This document shows positions 7,400 to 15,595 of a DNA stretch of 64,000 bases, in pieces; within the stretch, counting starts at the first letter, position 1, and each line of letters opens with the position of its first letter. The position numbers were made by a program, and so were the translations under genes. Under the pieces are notes generated by a model. It saw only the letters and a program-made list of their open reading frames with translations, had not been told where the DNA came from and searched no databases. This stretch comes from DASUPK01 sp963782345 (GTDB lineage: Bacteria > Actinomycetota > Thermoleophilia > Solirubrobacterales > 70-9), in NCBI GenBank assembly GCA_963782345.1, contig CAWAJF010000007.1, positions 372,001 to 436,000 of the forward strand, in the 5' to 3' direction.

Positions 7400-9294
7400 C
7401 CGTGAGCGGGTTGCGCGTCGGGCAGCATGAAGGAGTTCGCCGCCGCGTCGGATGATTCCTCCGCGATCTCCGGATATCGCACGCCCGCGAGGAGCTCGAC
7501 GTCGAACACCTCCTGAACCAGCTCCTCGAAGCGGAGGAAGCCGACGATCTGCCCGGTCTGCGGGTTGACGGCCCAGACTCCGCAGAGTCGCTCGTCCAGC
7601 CGCTCCATCAGCGGCAGCCCGCCGAAGGTCGCCGTCTCGCGCACCTGCGAGAGGCCGACGAAGGCCAGGCCCCCGGCGAACAGCAGCCCGCGCGTGAACC
7701 CCGGCAGCTCGGCGACCGTCTCGACCGTGCCCGCGTCGAGGTCCGCGACGGAGACCGTCCCCTTACCCGACTCGAGCACCCACATCCGCCCGTCGTACCA
7801 GCGCGGCGAATGGGGCATCGAGAGTCCGCGGAGCACCGTCTCGCCGCTCTCGATGTCGATCAGCACTCCCCCGCTCGCCTTGTTCTCGCGCCAGCCCCCC
7901 GCGACGTCCGTCTCCCCGAGCGCGGTGACGTAGCGGGGCTCGTCGTCGATCACGCAGAGACCGTTCAGGTGGCAGCGATCCTCGGCCGTGAGCTGCGAGA
8001 TGAACGGCGGCTTCCAGCGGGGCACGAAGCTGTGCTGCGCGTCGAGCGTCGCGAGGCAGGAGAAGTTCGTCGCGACGAGCCAGAGCTCGTCCTGCGCGAA
8101 CTCGACCTCGTGGATGCGGATGTCGCCGGTGAAGTGCTTGTTCCGCGGCAGAAAGCAGGCGTCGTGCTTTCCCTTCGGCTCGACCTTCGCGGCGACGGCG
8201 GGGAAGTCCCGGTAGTCGAGCACCTCGGCTCGCGTCCCGATCGCGATCCGTCCCGGCGCGACCGCGAGGCCCATCGGGCGCGGGAAGTCGCGGAAGTGCG
8301 TGTTCAGCTGGCCGCCGTCATAGCGGGCGCAGATCAGCTTTCCGGTCTGATAGGTCGAGACGAGCAGCGAGCTCTGCAACTGGTTGAGCAACTCGGGGAA
8401 GCTCTGCGTGTACACGCTGCGCAGCGGCGAGTCCGCCGGGGCCGACCACTTGGCGGTCCGCGGCGGGGTGATCGGCCGCGCGAGCAACTCGCGGGAGCGC
8501 TCCGCCAGCTCCTCCGTGCGCGGCAGCAGCTCGCGAAGCTCGTCCGGCACCTCCCCGGCACCGTCCCCGTCCGAGACGGCGAGCTGGTCGCGCAGGGACC
8601 GGAGCGGCCCGGTGACGTCCTCCGAGGCATCGAGCGCGACGAACTCACAGATCCGCTCGAGCTCCCGCTGGGGGTCGTTGAGCAGCGCCTTGAAGTCCGT
8701 GACGCACCAGCGCTCCGGGGCGAGGGCCTCGAGGTCGTCGAGAAGCGTTCCGGTCAGGCGGATCCACTGCTCGGTGACGATCTCCGGCAGCGGCCGGCCG
8801 GAGAGCTCCCGCCACCCGGGGACCAGCGCCAGCGACCACGGTGGGCCCTCCCAGCCGGGCAACTGCGGGTAGCTGACGCGGCTCCCGCTCTCCCAGGCGC
8901 GGAGCATCGCCGTGACGGTCTCGGCCGGGTCACGATGGATGTAGACGAACTGGGCGTCCGGGGTGACGCCCGCGAGGAACGGGACGCGCAGCGCGTTGCG
9001 AGGCTGCCCGTCGACCCAGCGCAGGCCGGAGGCATCGATGCCCGGACGGTTGCCGTCGCTGTCGACCAGGCCGCCCTTGAGCTTCCCGCGGAGATCCTCG
9101 ATCGCGCGTGGCTGAATGTCGGCGGCGGTGAGGCGGTCGCTGTCCCATTTCCGGTTCTCCGGCTCCAGCTCGAAGATCCCCTCGAGGATCGGGACGGCCG
9201 CGCTGAAAACGCCGGGCGCTCTCGCGAGGGAGCGGAAGAGCGCGGTCCCTCCCGAGCGCGGCGGGGCGACGACGAATACCGGCCGCTCGATCAC
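7396..9294 (-). CDS. sulfotransferase domain fused to TIGR03032-family domain
   Basis: A 632-residue two-domain protein. Residues 1 to about 270 form a sulfotransferase: the PAPS 5'-phosphosulfate loop PPRSGGTALFRSL right at the N-terminus, and QFVYIHRDPAETVTAML as the 3'-phosphate loop. From about residue 290 the sequence changes to the TIGR03032 (DUF4915-like) type: LLVSTYQTGKLICARYDGG, FPRPMGLAVAPGRIAIGTR, and SMPHSPRWYDGRMWVLESGKG; this part looks like a beta-propeller. TIGR03032 proteins have no settled function. GTG 9294 is chosen because the PAPS loop begins eight residues later; the frame extends 39 codons further upstream into the divergent promoter region. It is translationally coupled to the MFS gene. 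The sulfate acceptor is unknown. Confidence 0.8.
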   Translation of the reverse strand: MIERPVFVVAPPRSGGTALFRSLARAPGVFSAAVPILEGIFELEPENRKWDSDRLTAADIQPRAIEDLRGKLKGGLVDSDGNRPGIDASGLRWVDGQPRNALRVPFLAGVTPDAQFVYIHRDPAETVTAMLRAWESGSRVSYPQLPGWEGPPWSLALVPGWRELSGRPLPEIVTEQWIRLTGTLLDDLEALAPERWCVTDFKALLNDPQRELERICEFVALDASEDVTGPLRSLRDQLAVSDGDGAGEVPDELRELLPRTEELAERSRELLARPITPPRTAKWSAPADSPLRSVYTQSFPELLNQLQSSLLVSTYQTGKLICARYDGGQLNTHFRDFPRPMGLAVAPGRIAIGTRAEVLDYRDFPAVAAKVEPKGKHDACFLPRNKHFTGDIRIHEVEFAQDELWLVATNFSCLATLDAQHSFVPRWKPPFISQLTAEDRCHLNGLCVIDDEPRYVTALGETDVAGGWRENKASGGVLIDIESGETVLRGLSMPHSPRWYDGRMWVLESGKGTVSVADLDAGTVETVAELPGFTRGLLFAGGLAFVGLSQVRETATFGGLPLMERLDERLCGVWAVNPQTGQIVGFLRFEELVQEVFDVELLAGVRYPEIAEESSDAAANSFMLPDAQPAHG

Positions 9295-9374
9295 GGCCGC
9301 AGTCTCGCACTTGACAGGTGCACCGCGGGGATGATCCAATCGCAGCGCGTTCGCGCAGTTCCGGGGAGCTGGAG

Positions 9375-10157
9375 ATGGGGAGAGGGGACCAAAATCACCC
9401 GCCGTTGGCACCGCTGCAGTTCGCGGCGATGGTCGCCTGCGTGATCGCCGGGTTCCTGGCGCTCGACCACTTCGCCGATGCGAACGAGCAGCTTCTCCTC
9501 GGCGCGGCGACCTGGCTGATCCTGATCACGTCCTGTGCCTGCCTGGGGCGCGAGGACCGCGCCCGGGCCCTGATGGTGGTGGTCGTCGCGAGCTGCGCCG
9601 AGGTGCTCGGATCGATCGTGCTCGGCGCCTACACCTACCGGCTTGAGAACCTGCCCGCCTTCGTCCCCCCCGGTCATGGACTGGTGTTCCTGGCCGGTCT
9701 CGGCATCAGCCGATCCGAGCCCGTACGCCGGCACCCGCGCGCGTTCCTCTGGGCCGTGATCGCGCTGGTCGCCGCCTGGGGTGCGGCGGGATTGCTGCTT
9801 CTCGGCCGGACCGACGCGCTCGGGGCGATCACCGGAGCGCTGCTGATCTACGTCCTGCTCCGGGGCCGGGCCGCGACCCTGTACGCCGGTGTCTTCCTGA
9901 TGGTCGGCTTCCTGGAGATCTACGGCACCTCGATCGGGGCCTGGCACTGGGCCGCAACCGCGCCGGACACGCCTCTGCCGACGGGCAACCCCCCGAGCGG
10001 CATCGCCGGCGTCTACGTCCTGTTCGACATCGCCGCGATCGCGATGGCGCCCCGTGCACTGGCGGCATTCGACCGCCTGCGCCGCCTGCCGGCCTCACGA
10101 ACCGCGTACGTCTCCCGCACGATCTCGAGATTCTCCGCCCGCATCTCGACGCCGTAA
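9375..10157 (+). CDS. multi-spanning membrane protein, unknown function
   Basis: A 260-residue hydrophobic protein with about seven membrane helices (for example QFAAMVACVIAGFLALDHF, LMVVVVASCAEVLGSIVLG, AFLWAVIALVAAWGAAGLLL, AGVFLMVGFLEIYGTSIGAW). The loop PPGHGLVFLAGLG and the late motif LPTGNPPSGIAGVYVLFD look conserved but I cannot assign a family. Divergent from the sulfotransferase gene, with about 80 bases between the starts. The start at 9375 follows GAGCTGGAG closely; a longer reading from 9318 is possible but would overlap the divergent gene's promoter. The 3' end overlaps the convergent zinc-ribbon gene by 63 bases. Confidence 0.6.
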   Translation: MGRGDQNHPPLAPLQFAAMVACVIAGFLALDHFADANEQLLLGAATWLILITSCACLGREDRARALMVVVVASCAEVLGSIVLGAYTYRLENLPAFVPPGHGLVFLAGLGISRSEPVRRHPRAFLWAVIALVAAWGAAGLLLLGRTDALGAITGALLIYVLLRGRAATLYAGVFLMVGFLEIYGTSIGAWHWAATAPDTPLPTGNPPSGIAGVYVLFDIAAIAMAPRALAAFDRLRRLPASRTAYVSRTISRFSARISTP

Positions 10158-10319
10158 CCCTCCGAGGAGCGAGGCGGCGGCCCCTCCGCTCCCCGGCACT
10201 CGCTCCAGCTCGATCGAGGCGCTGTTGCGCCGGGCGCAGCGGGGGCAGTGCCGCGGGGACGTGAGGGGATTGCGATCGAACATCGTCAGACCGCAGTTGG
10301 GGCAACTCAGGTAGGCCAT
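10095..10319 (-). CDS. small zinc-ribbon protein
   Basis: A 74-residue protein with two CxxC knuckles near the N-terminus (CPNCG at about 6-10 and CPRCARR about 17 residues later), the spacing of a zinc ribbon. The rest is basic and probably flexible (LLGGLRRRDAGGESRDRAGD). Such proteins are common and mostly uncharacterised in actinobacteria; nucleic-acid or protein binding is likely but not shown. ATG 10319 is preceded by GGAGGAG at suitable distance. The gene is convergent with, and overlaps, the membrane-protein gene at 9375. Confidence 0.6.
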   Translation of the reverse strand: MAYLSCPNCGLTMFDRNPLTSPRHCPRCARRNSASIELERVPGSGGAAASLLGGLRRRDAGGESRDRAGDVRGS

Positions 10320-10501
10320 TTGCGCGCTCTCCTCCAGGGCATCGGGTTCGTCAGGCACACCGGATCCCTCCGGTCTGCTGCCCTGTCCCCTACGCGGCGC
10401 GCTGTGCAAGGGCCTCGCCGACCCGGAAGCTATACCCGCGGACGGGGCTCCCCAATCGGCATGGGCGCCGCCTCCTTACACGCGCGAAGGGAGGAGCGAC
10501 G

Positions 10502-10585
10502 ATGCCGACTGACAGCACGAACGGGATGATCGCTGGAACCCGCATCTGTTACTCGGCGCCATCCTGGGGAGATGCCGGCTCGTGA
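10502..10585 (+). CDS. possible 27-aa peptide with a strong ribosome binding site
   Basis: An ATG at 10502 is preceded by GAAGGGAGGAG at near-ideal spacing and opens a frame of 27 codons (MPTDSTNGMIAG... ending at TGA 10583). It lies in the 328-base gap between the zinc-ribbon gene and the PsiE gene. The peptide has no hydrophobic segment and no known motif. It may be a leader peptide, the start of a gene truncated by an indel, or chance. Nothing else is recognisable in this gap. Confidence 0.25.
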   Translation: MPTDSTNGMIAGTRICYSAPSWGDAGS

Positions 10586-10647
10586 GCCGCTACTCCTGGC
10601 GCGCCTGAGCTCCACAGAACCCAGTCTTAGGCACGCATAATGTCGGA

Positions 10648-11175
10648 ATGGCCGACCCGTCACCGCCCGCACGGTCGCGCATCAAGTTTCCTTCTCGGTC
10701 CGAGGCGGTCACCGGGGGCATCGGCTGGGTGCAGGAGGCCATCTACATCGCCGTCGGTGTCCTTCTCGCCGCCGCAGGGATCCTCGTGATCGTCGGCACG
10801 GTCGACGGCGTCATCAAAGGCATCGACGCGAACGACGATGCCGTCCTGATGGGGCTCCAGGTGCTCGACCGGGTCCTGCTCTTGTTGATCGTCGCCGAGC
10901 TCCTCCATACGCTGGCGCTGGTGCTCTACGAGGGCGAGATTCACGCTGAGCCCTTTCTGCTGATCGGGCTGATCGCCGTCGTCCGGCGGGTGGTTGTGAT
11001 CACCGCCAAGGTCGAGCAGATACCTTCCGGCCAGCAGCTCCATAACTTCCTGCTCGAGCTGGGGGTGCTCGCCGGGCTCGCACTGGCCTTCGGTGCCGCG
11101 ATCTACCTGCTTCGCCGAGGCGAGGCGCACCCGGAGGCCGCCCGCCCCGAGACGGTCGAATCAGCGGAGCGATAG
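10648..11175 (+). CDS. PsiE-family phosphate-starvation-inducible membrane protein
   Basis: A 175-residue membrane protein of the PsiE family. Four helices are visible: ahead of and through EAIYIAVGVLLAAAGILVIV, RVLLLLIVAELLHTLALVLY, EPFLLIGLIAVVRRVVVITA and LELGVLAGLALAFGAAIYLL. The stretch HTLALVLYEGEIHAEPFLLI is the family hallmark. PsiE in enterobacteria is induced by phosphate starvation, but its activity is unknown; only membership is claimed. There is no Shine-Dalgarno. CATAAT ends six bases before the ATG, which fits a leaderless transcript. The gene stands alone; no Pho-box was recognised. Confidence 0.8.
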   Translation: MADPSPPARSRIKFPSRSEAVTGGIGWVQEAIYIAVGVLLAAAGILVIVGTVDGVIKGIDANDDAVLMGLQVLDRVLLLLIVAELLHTLALVLYEGEIHAEPFLLIGLIAVVRRVVVITAKVEQIPSGQQLHNFLLELGVLAGLALAFGAAIYLLRRGEAHPEAARPETVESAER

Positions 11176-11465
11176 TTCAGCTTTGCGCGAAACCGAGCAC
11201 TGCTCGCTCCCACGCCTCCTTTCCGATCAGAGCGGAACCTAGTTCCGATCCGCTCGGGTTCCCGCGCGGAGCCGCTGTCTTCAGCGCGCCGCTCGTGAGC
11301 TTTGACTGCTGCACTCGCCAGGGAGCAACTTGAGCACCCCATCCAACGCGATCGCGAGAGTCCTTCCCCGACCCGGCGAGATTCGTTCTACCGATACGAG
11401 GCGAGAACCTTAGACTGCGTGATCTCCTCCGCGCCGCCGAGGTTGTGCCATGAATCAGCTGCGGG
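11176..11465. other. intergenic stretch, possible weak hairpin
   Basis: About 290 bases with no gene seen. Around 11229-11254, GAGCGGAACCTAGTTCCGATCCGCTC has competing short stems (CGGAAC/GTTCCG and GAGCGGA/TCCGCTC) but no T tract, so a terminator for the PsiE gene is only possible. Confidence 0.2.
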
Positions 11466-11862
11466 TCACTTCGCCGCGGTCGCCTCGATCTCGACGAGCA
11501 GTTCGGGGAGCGCGAGCCTCGCAACGCCGATCAAGCTCGCCGCCTGCCTGACACCAGCTTGGCCCAGGCGCGCACCGACCTCAGGCGCTGCTTGGCGGTA
11601 GGCCTCGACATCGGTGACATTGGTCGTCAGGCGGACGATGTCAGCCAGCTCGAACCCCGCTTCGCGGAGGACTTGTCTCGAGGTTGTCGATCGCCTGTAG
11701 CGCCTGTTCCTGCATCTGCCCGACGTGCATCGGACTTCCATCCTCATCGACCGAGGTTTGGCCGGCGCAGTAGAGGACTTGGTCGGCGCCTGTGACCTTG
11801 TTCGCCTGGACGAACCCAAATCGGTTCTGCCAAGTCCAGGGGTTGATGACCTGCTTCTCCAC
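11466..11862 (-). pseudogene. RidA-family protein with a +1 frameshift
   Basis: A RidA/YjgF-type enamine/imine deaminase homologue split between two frames. The first 60 or so residues (MEKQVINPWTWQN, QVLYCAGQTSVDEDG, QMQEQALQAIDNLE) read in one frame, and the rest (VLREAGFELADIVRLTTNVTD to LALPELLVEIEATAAK) in another. Removing one T of the TT at 11673-11674 joins them as NLETVLREAGF and gives a normal 131-residue protein. GTG 11862 follows GGGAGGA at good spacing. The gene is 84 bases after the dxs stop. RidA proteins hydrolyse reactive 2-aminoacrylate-type imines; the residues around the usual active-site arginine (RQAASLIGV) are not typical, so the exact activity is uncertain. A sequence error is as likely as a real mutation. 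Confidence 0.7.
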
Positions 11863-11946
11863 GTTGTCCTCCCAGGTGCTGGTTTTGCGTGGAGACTAGC
11901 CCGGCCCCTCGGTTCGGCGGCCGCGCCGCGCGAGCCATTCGGTCGG

Positions 11947-13971
11947 CTAGCCGAGGACGGTCTCGCGTGTGCCGAGGGCGGTGAGGACACGCTCGGCTAC
12001 CGCCTCCCCGGTGAAGCCGACCTCCTCGCGTAGCAGCGCGGGCTTGCCGTGGGTGACGTAGCGGTCGGGCAGGCCGATCCGCAGAACCCGGGCGCGCGCG
12101 GAGCCTGCGACTGCGTCCTCGACGTGCTCGAGCACTCCCGAGCCGAAGCCACCCGCGAGGACGTTCTCCTCGATCGTCACCAGCAGCTCGTGATCAGCGG
12201 CCAGCTTCTCGATCAGCTCGCCGTCCAGCGGCTTGGCGAAGCGCCCGTCGGCGACCGTCGGCTCGAGGCCCCTGCCGCGCAGGATCTCGGCTGCGCGCAG
12301 CCCGACCTGGACGCCATAGCCATAGCCGAGCAGGGCGACGCGCTCGCCCGGCAGCAGGTACTCGCCCTTGCCGATCTCGATCTCCTTCGGCGCGTCGGGC
12401 ATCGGCGCGCCCTCAGCGGCGCCGCGCGGGTAGCGGAACGCGATCGGGCCGTCGTCGTAGGCCAGTGCGGTGCGGAGCATGTGGACGAGCATCGCCTCGT
12501 CCCGCGGAGCCATCACCACCACGTTAGGCAGCGGGCGGAAGTAGGAGACGTCGATGAAGCCGTGGTGGGTCGGGCCGTCGTCGCCGACCAGGCCCGCCCG
12601 ATCCATCGCGAAGACGACGTTCAGCTTCTGCAGGCAAACATCATGGACCAACTGGTCAAACGCACGTTGCAGGAAGGTGGAGTAGATCGCGCAGACGGGC
12701 TTGGCGCCCTGGATTGCGAGTCCCGAGGCGAAGAGGACCGCATCCTGCTCGGCGATGCCGACGTCGTAGTACTGCTCGGGAAGCTCGTCGCAGAGCTTGT
12801 TGAGGCCGGTACCGCCGGCCATCGCAGCGGTGATCCCGATCACCCGAGGGTCGTTCTTCGCCTCGGCGACCAGGGCGTCCGCAAAGACCGCGGTGTACTG
12901 GGGAGGCGCCTTGGGCGGTGGCTGCTCGAGCTTCTCGATCTTCTCGGGCGAGTCCGACTCGCTGACGGGCACCGGCTTCGGCTCTTCCTTCGGGGCCGGC
13001 CTTCGGTCCACGATCGAGCCCGGCTTGGCGGCGTGCCACTTCTCCATCCCCTCCAGGCCGCCCTTCTCCGCCGGTTCGAAGCCCTTGCCCTTGACGGTGT
13101 GGATGTGGACCACCACCGGGCGATCGGCCTCGAGCGCCTTGCGCAGCGCGAGCCGGAGAGCGGGGACGTCGTGGCCGTCGATCACGCCCATGTAGGCGAG
13201 ATCGAGCTCCTCGAAGAAGAGCCCAGGCGCCCAGTAGGCCTTGATCGCGGCCTTCACCTCGGGGCCGAGCCGCTCGATGCGGCGGCCGACTCCGAGCGGC
13301 AGCTGGGTTAGCCGCTCCTCCGTCGTGGAGCGCGCCTGGTAGAGGCGGCGGTTCAGGCGCACGCGCTGGAAGTAGCGAGAGAGAGCGCCGACGTTCGGCG
13401 AGATCGACATCCCGTTGTCGTTCAGGACGATCACCATCGGTGTCTGCAACCCGCCCGCGTGGTGGAGCGCCTCGTAGGCGACGCCCCCGGTGAGCGCGCC
13501 GTCGCCGATCACCGCGACGACCTTGCCGTCCTCGCCGATCCCCTTCAGCATCGCCTCCTTCAGGCCGACGCCGTAGCCGATCGAGGTGGAGGCGTGGCCG
13601 GCGCCCATGATGTCGTGCTCGGACTCGAATACGGAGCAGAAGGGCGCGAGCCCTCCGTACTGGCGGATCGTGTCGAGCGCGTCCTTGCGGCCGGTGAGGA
13701 TCTTGTGCGGATAGGCCTGATGCCCGACGTCCCAGAGGATCTTGTCCGTGGGCGAGTCGAGCAGGCTGTGCAGGGCCACGGCGAGCTCGCAGGTACCGAG
13801 GTTCGCGCCGAAGTGGCCGCCGATCTCGCCGATCACGTCGATGATCTGCTCCCGGACCTCCTGCGCAACCTGCTGGAGCTGCTCATCCGAGAGCTCGCTC
13901 AGGTCGCCGGGGGGGTCGATCGTGTCGAGCAGGCGCTGCTCGGGCCTCGCGTCGTTTGAATCCTCGGTCAT
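11947..13971 (-). CDS. dxs: 1-deoxy-D-xylulose-5-phosphate synthase
   Basis: A 674-residue thiamine-diphosphate enzyme that condenses pyruvate and glyceraldehyde 3-phosphate into DXP, the first step of the MEP isoprenoid pathway; cytoplasmic. Visible signatures: ILWDVGHQAYPHKILTGR near the N-terminus, the ThDP-binding GDGALTGGVAYEAL, the transketolase-type DRAGLVGDDGPTHHG and the C-terminal domain with LPDRYVTHGKP. A Pro/Glu/Lys-rich insert (about residues 320-350, PKEEPKPVPVSESDSPEK) separates the first two domains and is longer than in most Dxs proteins; it is probably a flexible linker. Its ATG overlaps the stop of the upstream polyprenyl synthase gene by one base, so the two isoprenoid genes are coupled. 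Confidence 0.95.
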   Translation of the reverse strand: MTEDSNDARPEQRLLDTIDPPGDLSELSDEQLQQVAQEVREQIIDVIGEIGGHFGANLGTCELAVALHSLLDSPTDKILWDVGHQAYPHKILTGRKDALDTIRQYGGLAPFCSVFESEHDIMGAGHASTSIGYGVGLKEAMLKGIGEDGKVVAVIGDGALTGGVAYEALHHAGGLQTPMVIVLNDNGMSISPNVGALSRYFQRVRLNRRLYQARSTTEERLTQLPLGVGRRIERLGPEVKAAIKAYWAPGLFFEELDLAYMGVIDGHDVPALRLALRKALEADRPVVVHIHTVKGKGFEPAEKGGLEGMEKWHAAKPGSIVDRRPAPKEEPKPVPVSESDSPEKIEKLEQPPPKAPPQYTAVFADALVAEAKNDPRVIGITAAMAGGTGLNKLCDELPEQYYDVGIAEQDAVLFASGLAIQGAKPVCAIYSTFLQRAFDQLVHDVCLQKLNVVFAMDRAGLVGDDGPTHHGFIDVSYFRPLPNVVVMAPRDEAMLVHMLRTALAYDDGPIAFRYPRGAAEGAPMPDAPKEIEIGKGEYLLPGERVALLGYGYGVQVGLRAAEILRGRGLEPTVADGRFAKPLDGELIEKLAADHELLVTIEENVLAGGFGSGVLEHVEDAVAGSARARVLRIGLPDRYVTHGKPALLREEVGFTGEAVAERVLTALGTRETVLG

Positions 13972-14867
13972 CAGGTGTGTCGGGTATGAATGAAGTCGGT
14001 TATCCGAGTCAGATCGTCTGTCTTCGCGTCCGCCTCGGCGAGCGCTTCCCGAGCCTTGTGGTGCGACTGAGAGGCTAGCTCGCGGGCCCTCTCGAGACCA
14101 TAGGCGCTCACATAGGTGAGCTTGCCGTGTCTCTCGTCGCTGCCACTCGGCTTGCCGAGCTCTTCGTCCGACCCGGTCACGTCGAGGATGTCGTCGACGA
14201 TCTGGAACAGCACGCCGAGCTCATCGGCGAAACGGCGGTACGGAATTGTCTCATTTTCCGGGACCTTCCCCAATACCAATACGACGCCAACGCTCGATGC
14301 AATCAATCGGCCGGTCTTCAGCGAATGCATCTCACGGAGGAGCTCAGGGTCAACCTCACCTCCGGCCCCCAGCCCACCGTCCTCGAACTCGGTGACGTCG
14401 ACGTACTGGCCTCCGACCATGCCGCCGACGCCCGTGGCCGAGACGAGCTCGCCGAGCGCCGCGAGCACGGCGGCCGGGTCGCCCTCCTGGAGCCGGGCGA
14501 AGATCCGCATCGCCTCGGCGAAGAGGCCGTCCCCGGCCAGAATCGCGACGTTCTCCCCGTACTTCACATGCGAGGTGGGCATGCCCCGTCGCAGCTCGTC
14601 GTCGTCCATCGCGGGGAGGTCGTCATGGATCAGCGAGTAGGTGTGGATCAGCTCGATCGCCGCGGCCGCGGGCAGGACCCGCTCCGGATCGAGCCCGACG
14701 GCGCGTGCGGTGGCGAGAGCAAGAACCGGCCGGATTCGCTTGCCGCCGGCGAGCAGCGAGTAGCGCATCGCCTCCGCCAGCCCTGCTGTGGCGGAGGTCT
14801 CCGAGAAGCTCAGGCGGGTCAGGTAGCGGTCGACCAACTCCCGAAGGTCATCGGGGTACTCGCTCAT
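13971..14867 (-). CDS. polyprenyl diphosphate synthase (IspA/GGPP type)
   Basis: A 298-residue all-helical trans-prenyltransferase that extends allylic diphosphates with IPP. The first Asp-rich motif is DDLPAMDDDELRRG, the second QIVDDILDVTGSDEELGK; the typical GGKRIRP sits before the first. The first motif has the insertion (DDxxxxD) seen in bacterial farnesyl/geranylgeranyl synthases, and the residues before it (IHTYSLIH) lack bulky blockers at some positions, so FPP or GGPP could be the product; chain length is not decided here. It sits between xseB and dxs, all on the minus strand, with an eight-base gap after xseB. This is the common bacterial xseB-ispA-dxs order. Confidence 0.9.
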   Translation of the reverse strand: MSEYPDDLRELVDRYLTRLSFSETSATAGLAEAMRYSLLAGGKRIRPVLALATARAVGLDPERVLPAAAAIELIHTYSLIHDDLPAMDDDELRRGMPTSHVKYGENVAILAGDGLFAEAMRIFARLQEGDPAAVLAALGELVSATGVGGMVGGQYVDVTEFEDGGLGAGGEVDPELLREMHSLKTGRLIASSVGVVLVLGKVPENETIPYRRFADELGVLFQIVDDILDVTGSDEELGKPSGSDERHGKLTYVSAYGLERARELASQSHHKAREALAEADAKTDDLTRITDFIHTRHT

Positions 14868-14875
14868 CTTCCGGC

Positions 14876-15085
14876 TCAGTCCCCGGGTGAGCCCGAGGCG
14901 CCCCGCAGCGCACCCTCGACCGCGCGGCCCGCCTGGGAGGCCAGCTCCGAGGCCTCGCGGACGAGGTCGGCGGCGTGCTCATCGTCGACCTCGCCCTCGA
15001 GCTGCGTCGCGAGCTGCTCAAGCCTCGCGGTGATCCGCTCGAGCTCCGCCGCGCCGCCACCGGTCGATTCGGCTCCAGGACCCAT
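14876..15085 (-). CDS. xseB: exodeoxyribonuclease VII small subunit-like protein
   Basis: A 69-residue helical protein resembling XseB, the small subunit that binds the XseA catalytic subunit of exonuclease VII. The recognisable part is ELERITARLEQLATQLEGEV followed by a second amphipathic helix with an A-x-E-L-A pattern. The match is partly by position: xseB commonly precedes ispA-dxs. No xseA is present here; the next gene upstream is nusB, so the large subunit must be elsewhere or the protein has another role. The C-terminus is Gly/Ser rich. There is no ribosome binding site; TAACAT lies seven bases before the ATG, suggesting its own leaderless promoter. Confidence 0.55.
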   Translation of the reverse strand: MGPGAESTGGGAAELERITARLEQLATQLEGEVDDEHAADLVREASELASQAGRAVEGALRGASGSPGD

Positions 15086-15092
15086 TGGGGCG

Positions 15093-15098
15093 ATGTTA
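15093..15098 (-). promoter_or_regulatory. -10 hexamer TAACAT for xseB-ispA-dxs
   Basis: On the minus strand TAACAT is followed by seven bases and then the xseB ATG. No Shine-Dalgarno intervenes. It would give a leaderless transcript covering xseB, the prenyl synthase and dxs. Confidence 0.5.
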
Positions 15099-15214
15099 GT
15101 TAGCGAGAGATGAAAAACCGCAACAAAGGAGGGCAGGACGGTGGCTGGGATCAGGTCCGAACGCGCCAGCTCTCGAAGACATCGTCGGCTCCACGCCCGC
15201 GAGCTCCGTGGCTC

Positions 15215-15595
15215 TCAGTCGACGGCGCCTCGGTCCGCCAGGGCGGCGCCCAGGATGCCGTTGACGAAGGCGGGCGCGTCCGCGCCGCAGTACTCCTTGG
15301 CGAGCTCCACCGCCTCGTCGATCGCCACCTCGACCGGGACGTCGGCCTCGTGGAGGGCCTCGTGGAGGGCCGTTTCCATGATGCTGCGCTCGAGCGGCGC
15401 GATCCGCGACAGCGCCCAGCCCTTCGAGTGCTTCGAGATCAGCTCATCGAGCTCATCCCGGTTGGCTTCGACCGCCTCCGCCAGCTCGCGGGAGAAGGGC
15501 TTGGACGCCTCCAGCAGCTCGTCCAGCGGACGCCCGGTGACCTCGTGCTGGTAGAGCGCGAAGACCGCGTCTCGCCGCTGATCCGACCTACGCAC
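15215..15595 (-). CDS. nusB: transcription antitermination factor NusB
   Basis: A 126-residue all-helical RNA-binding protein that joins NusE (S10) on boxA RNA to promote antitermination, chiefly in rRNA operons. Family features: the start RRSDQRRDAVFALYQHEVTG, WALSRIAPLERSIMETALHE and the end of the fold EVAIDEAVELAKEYCGADA, PAFVNGILGAAL. It lacks the long C-terminal extension found in some actinobacterial NusB proteins. Its start overlaps the end of efp by eight bases, so it is translationally coupled to it, the standard efp-nusB arrangement. Confidence 0.95.
   Translation of the reverse strand: MRRSDQRRDAVFALYQHEVTGRPLDELLEASKPFSRELAEAVEANRDELDELISKHSKGWALSRIAPLERSIMETALHEALHEADVPVEVAIDEAVELAKEYCGADAPAFVNGILGAALADRGAVD

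Noticed and set aside
7810..9444. 544-codon plus-strand frame over the sulfotransferase fusion
   Set aside because: Antisense shadow, Arg/Glu/Asp-rich without any fold pattern, while the minus strand has clear PAPS loops.
12049..13311. 420-codon plus-strand frame over dxs
   Set aside because: Antisense shadow of a confirmed dxs.
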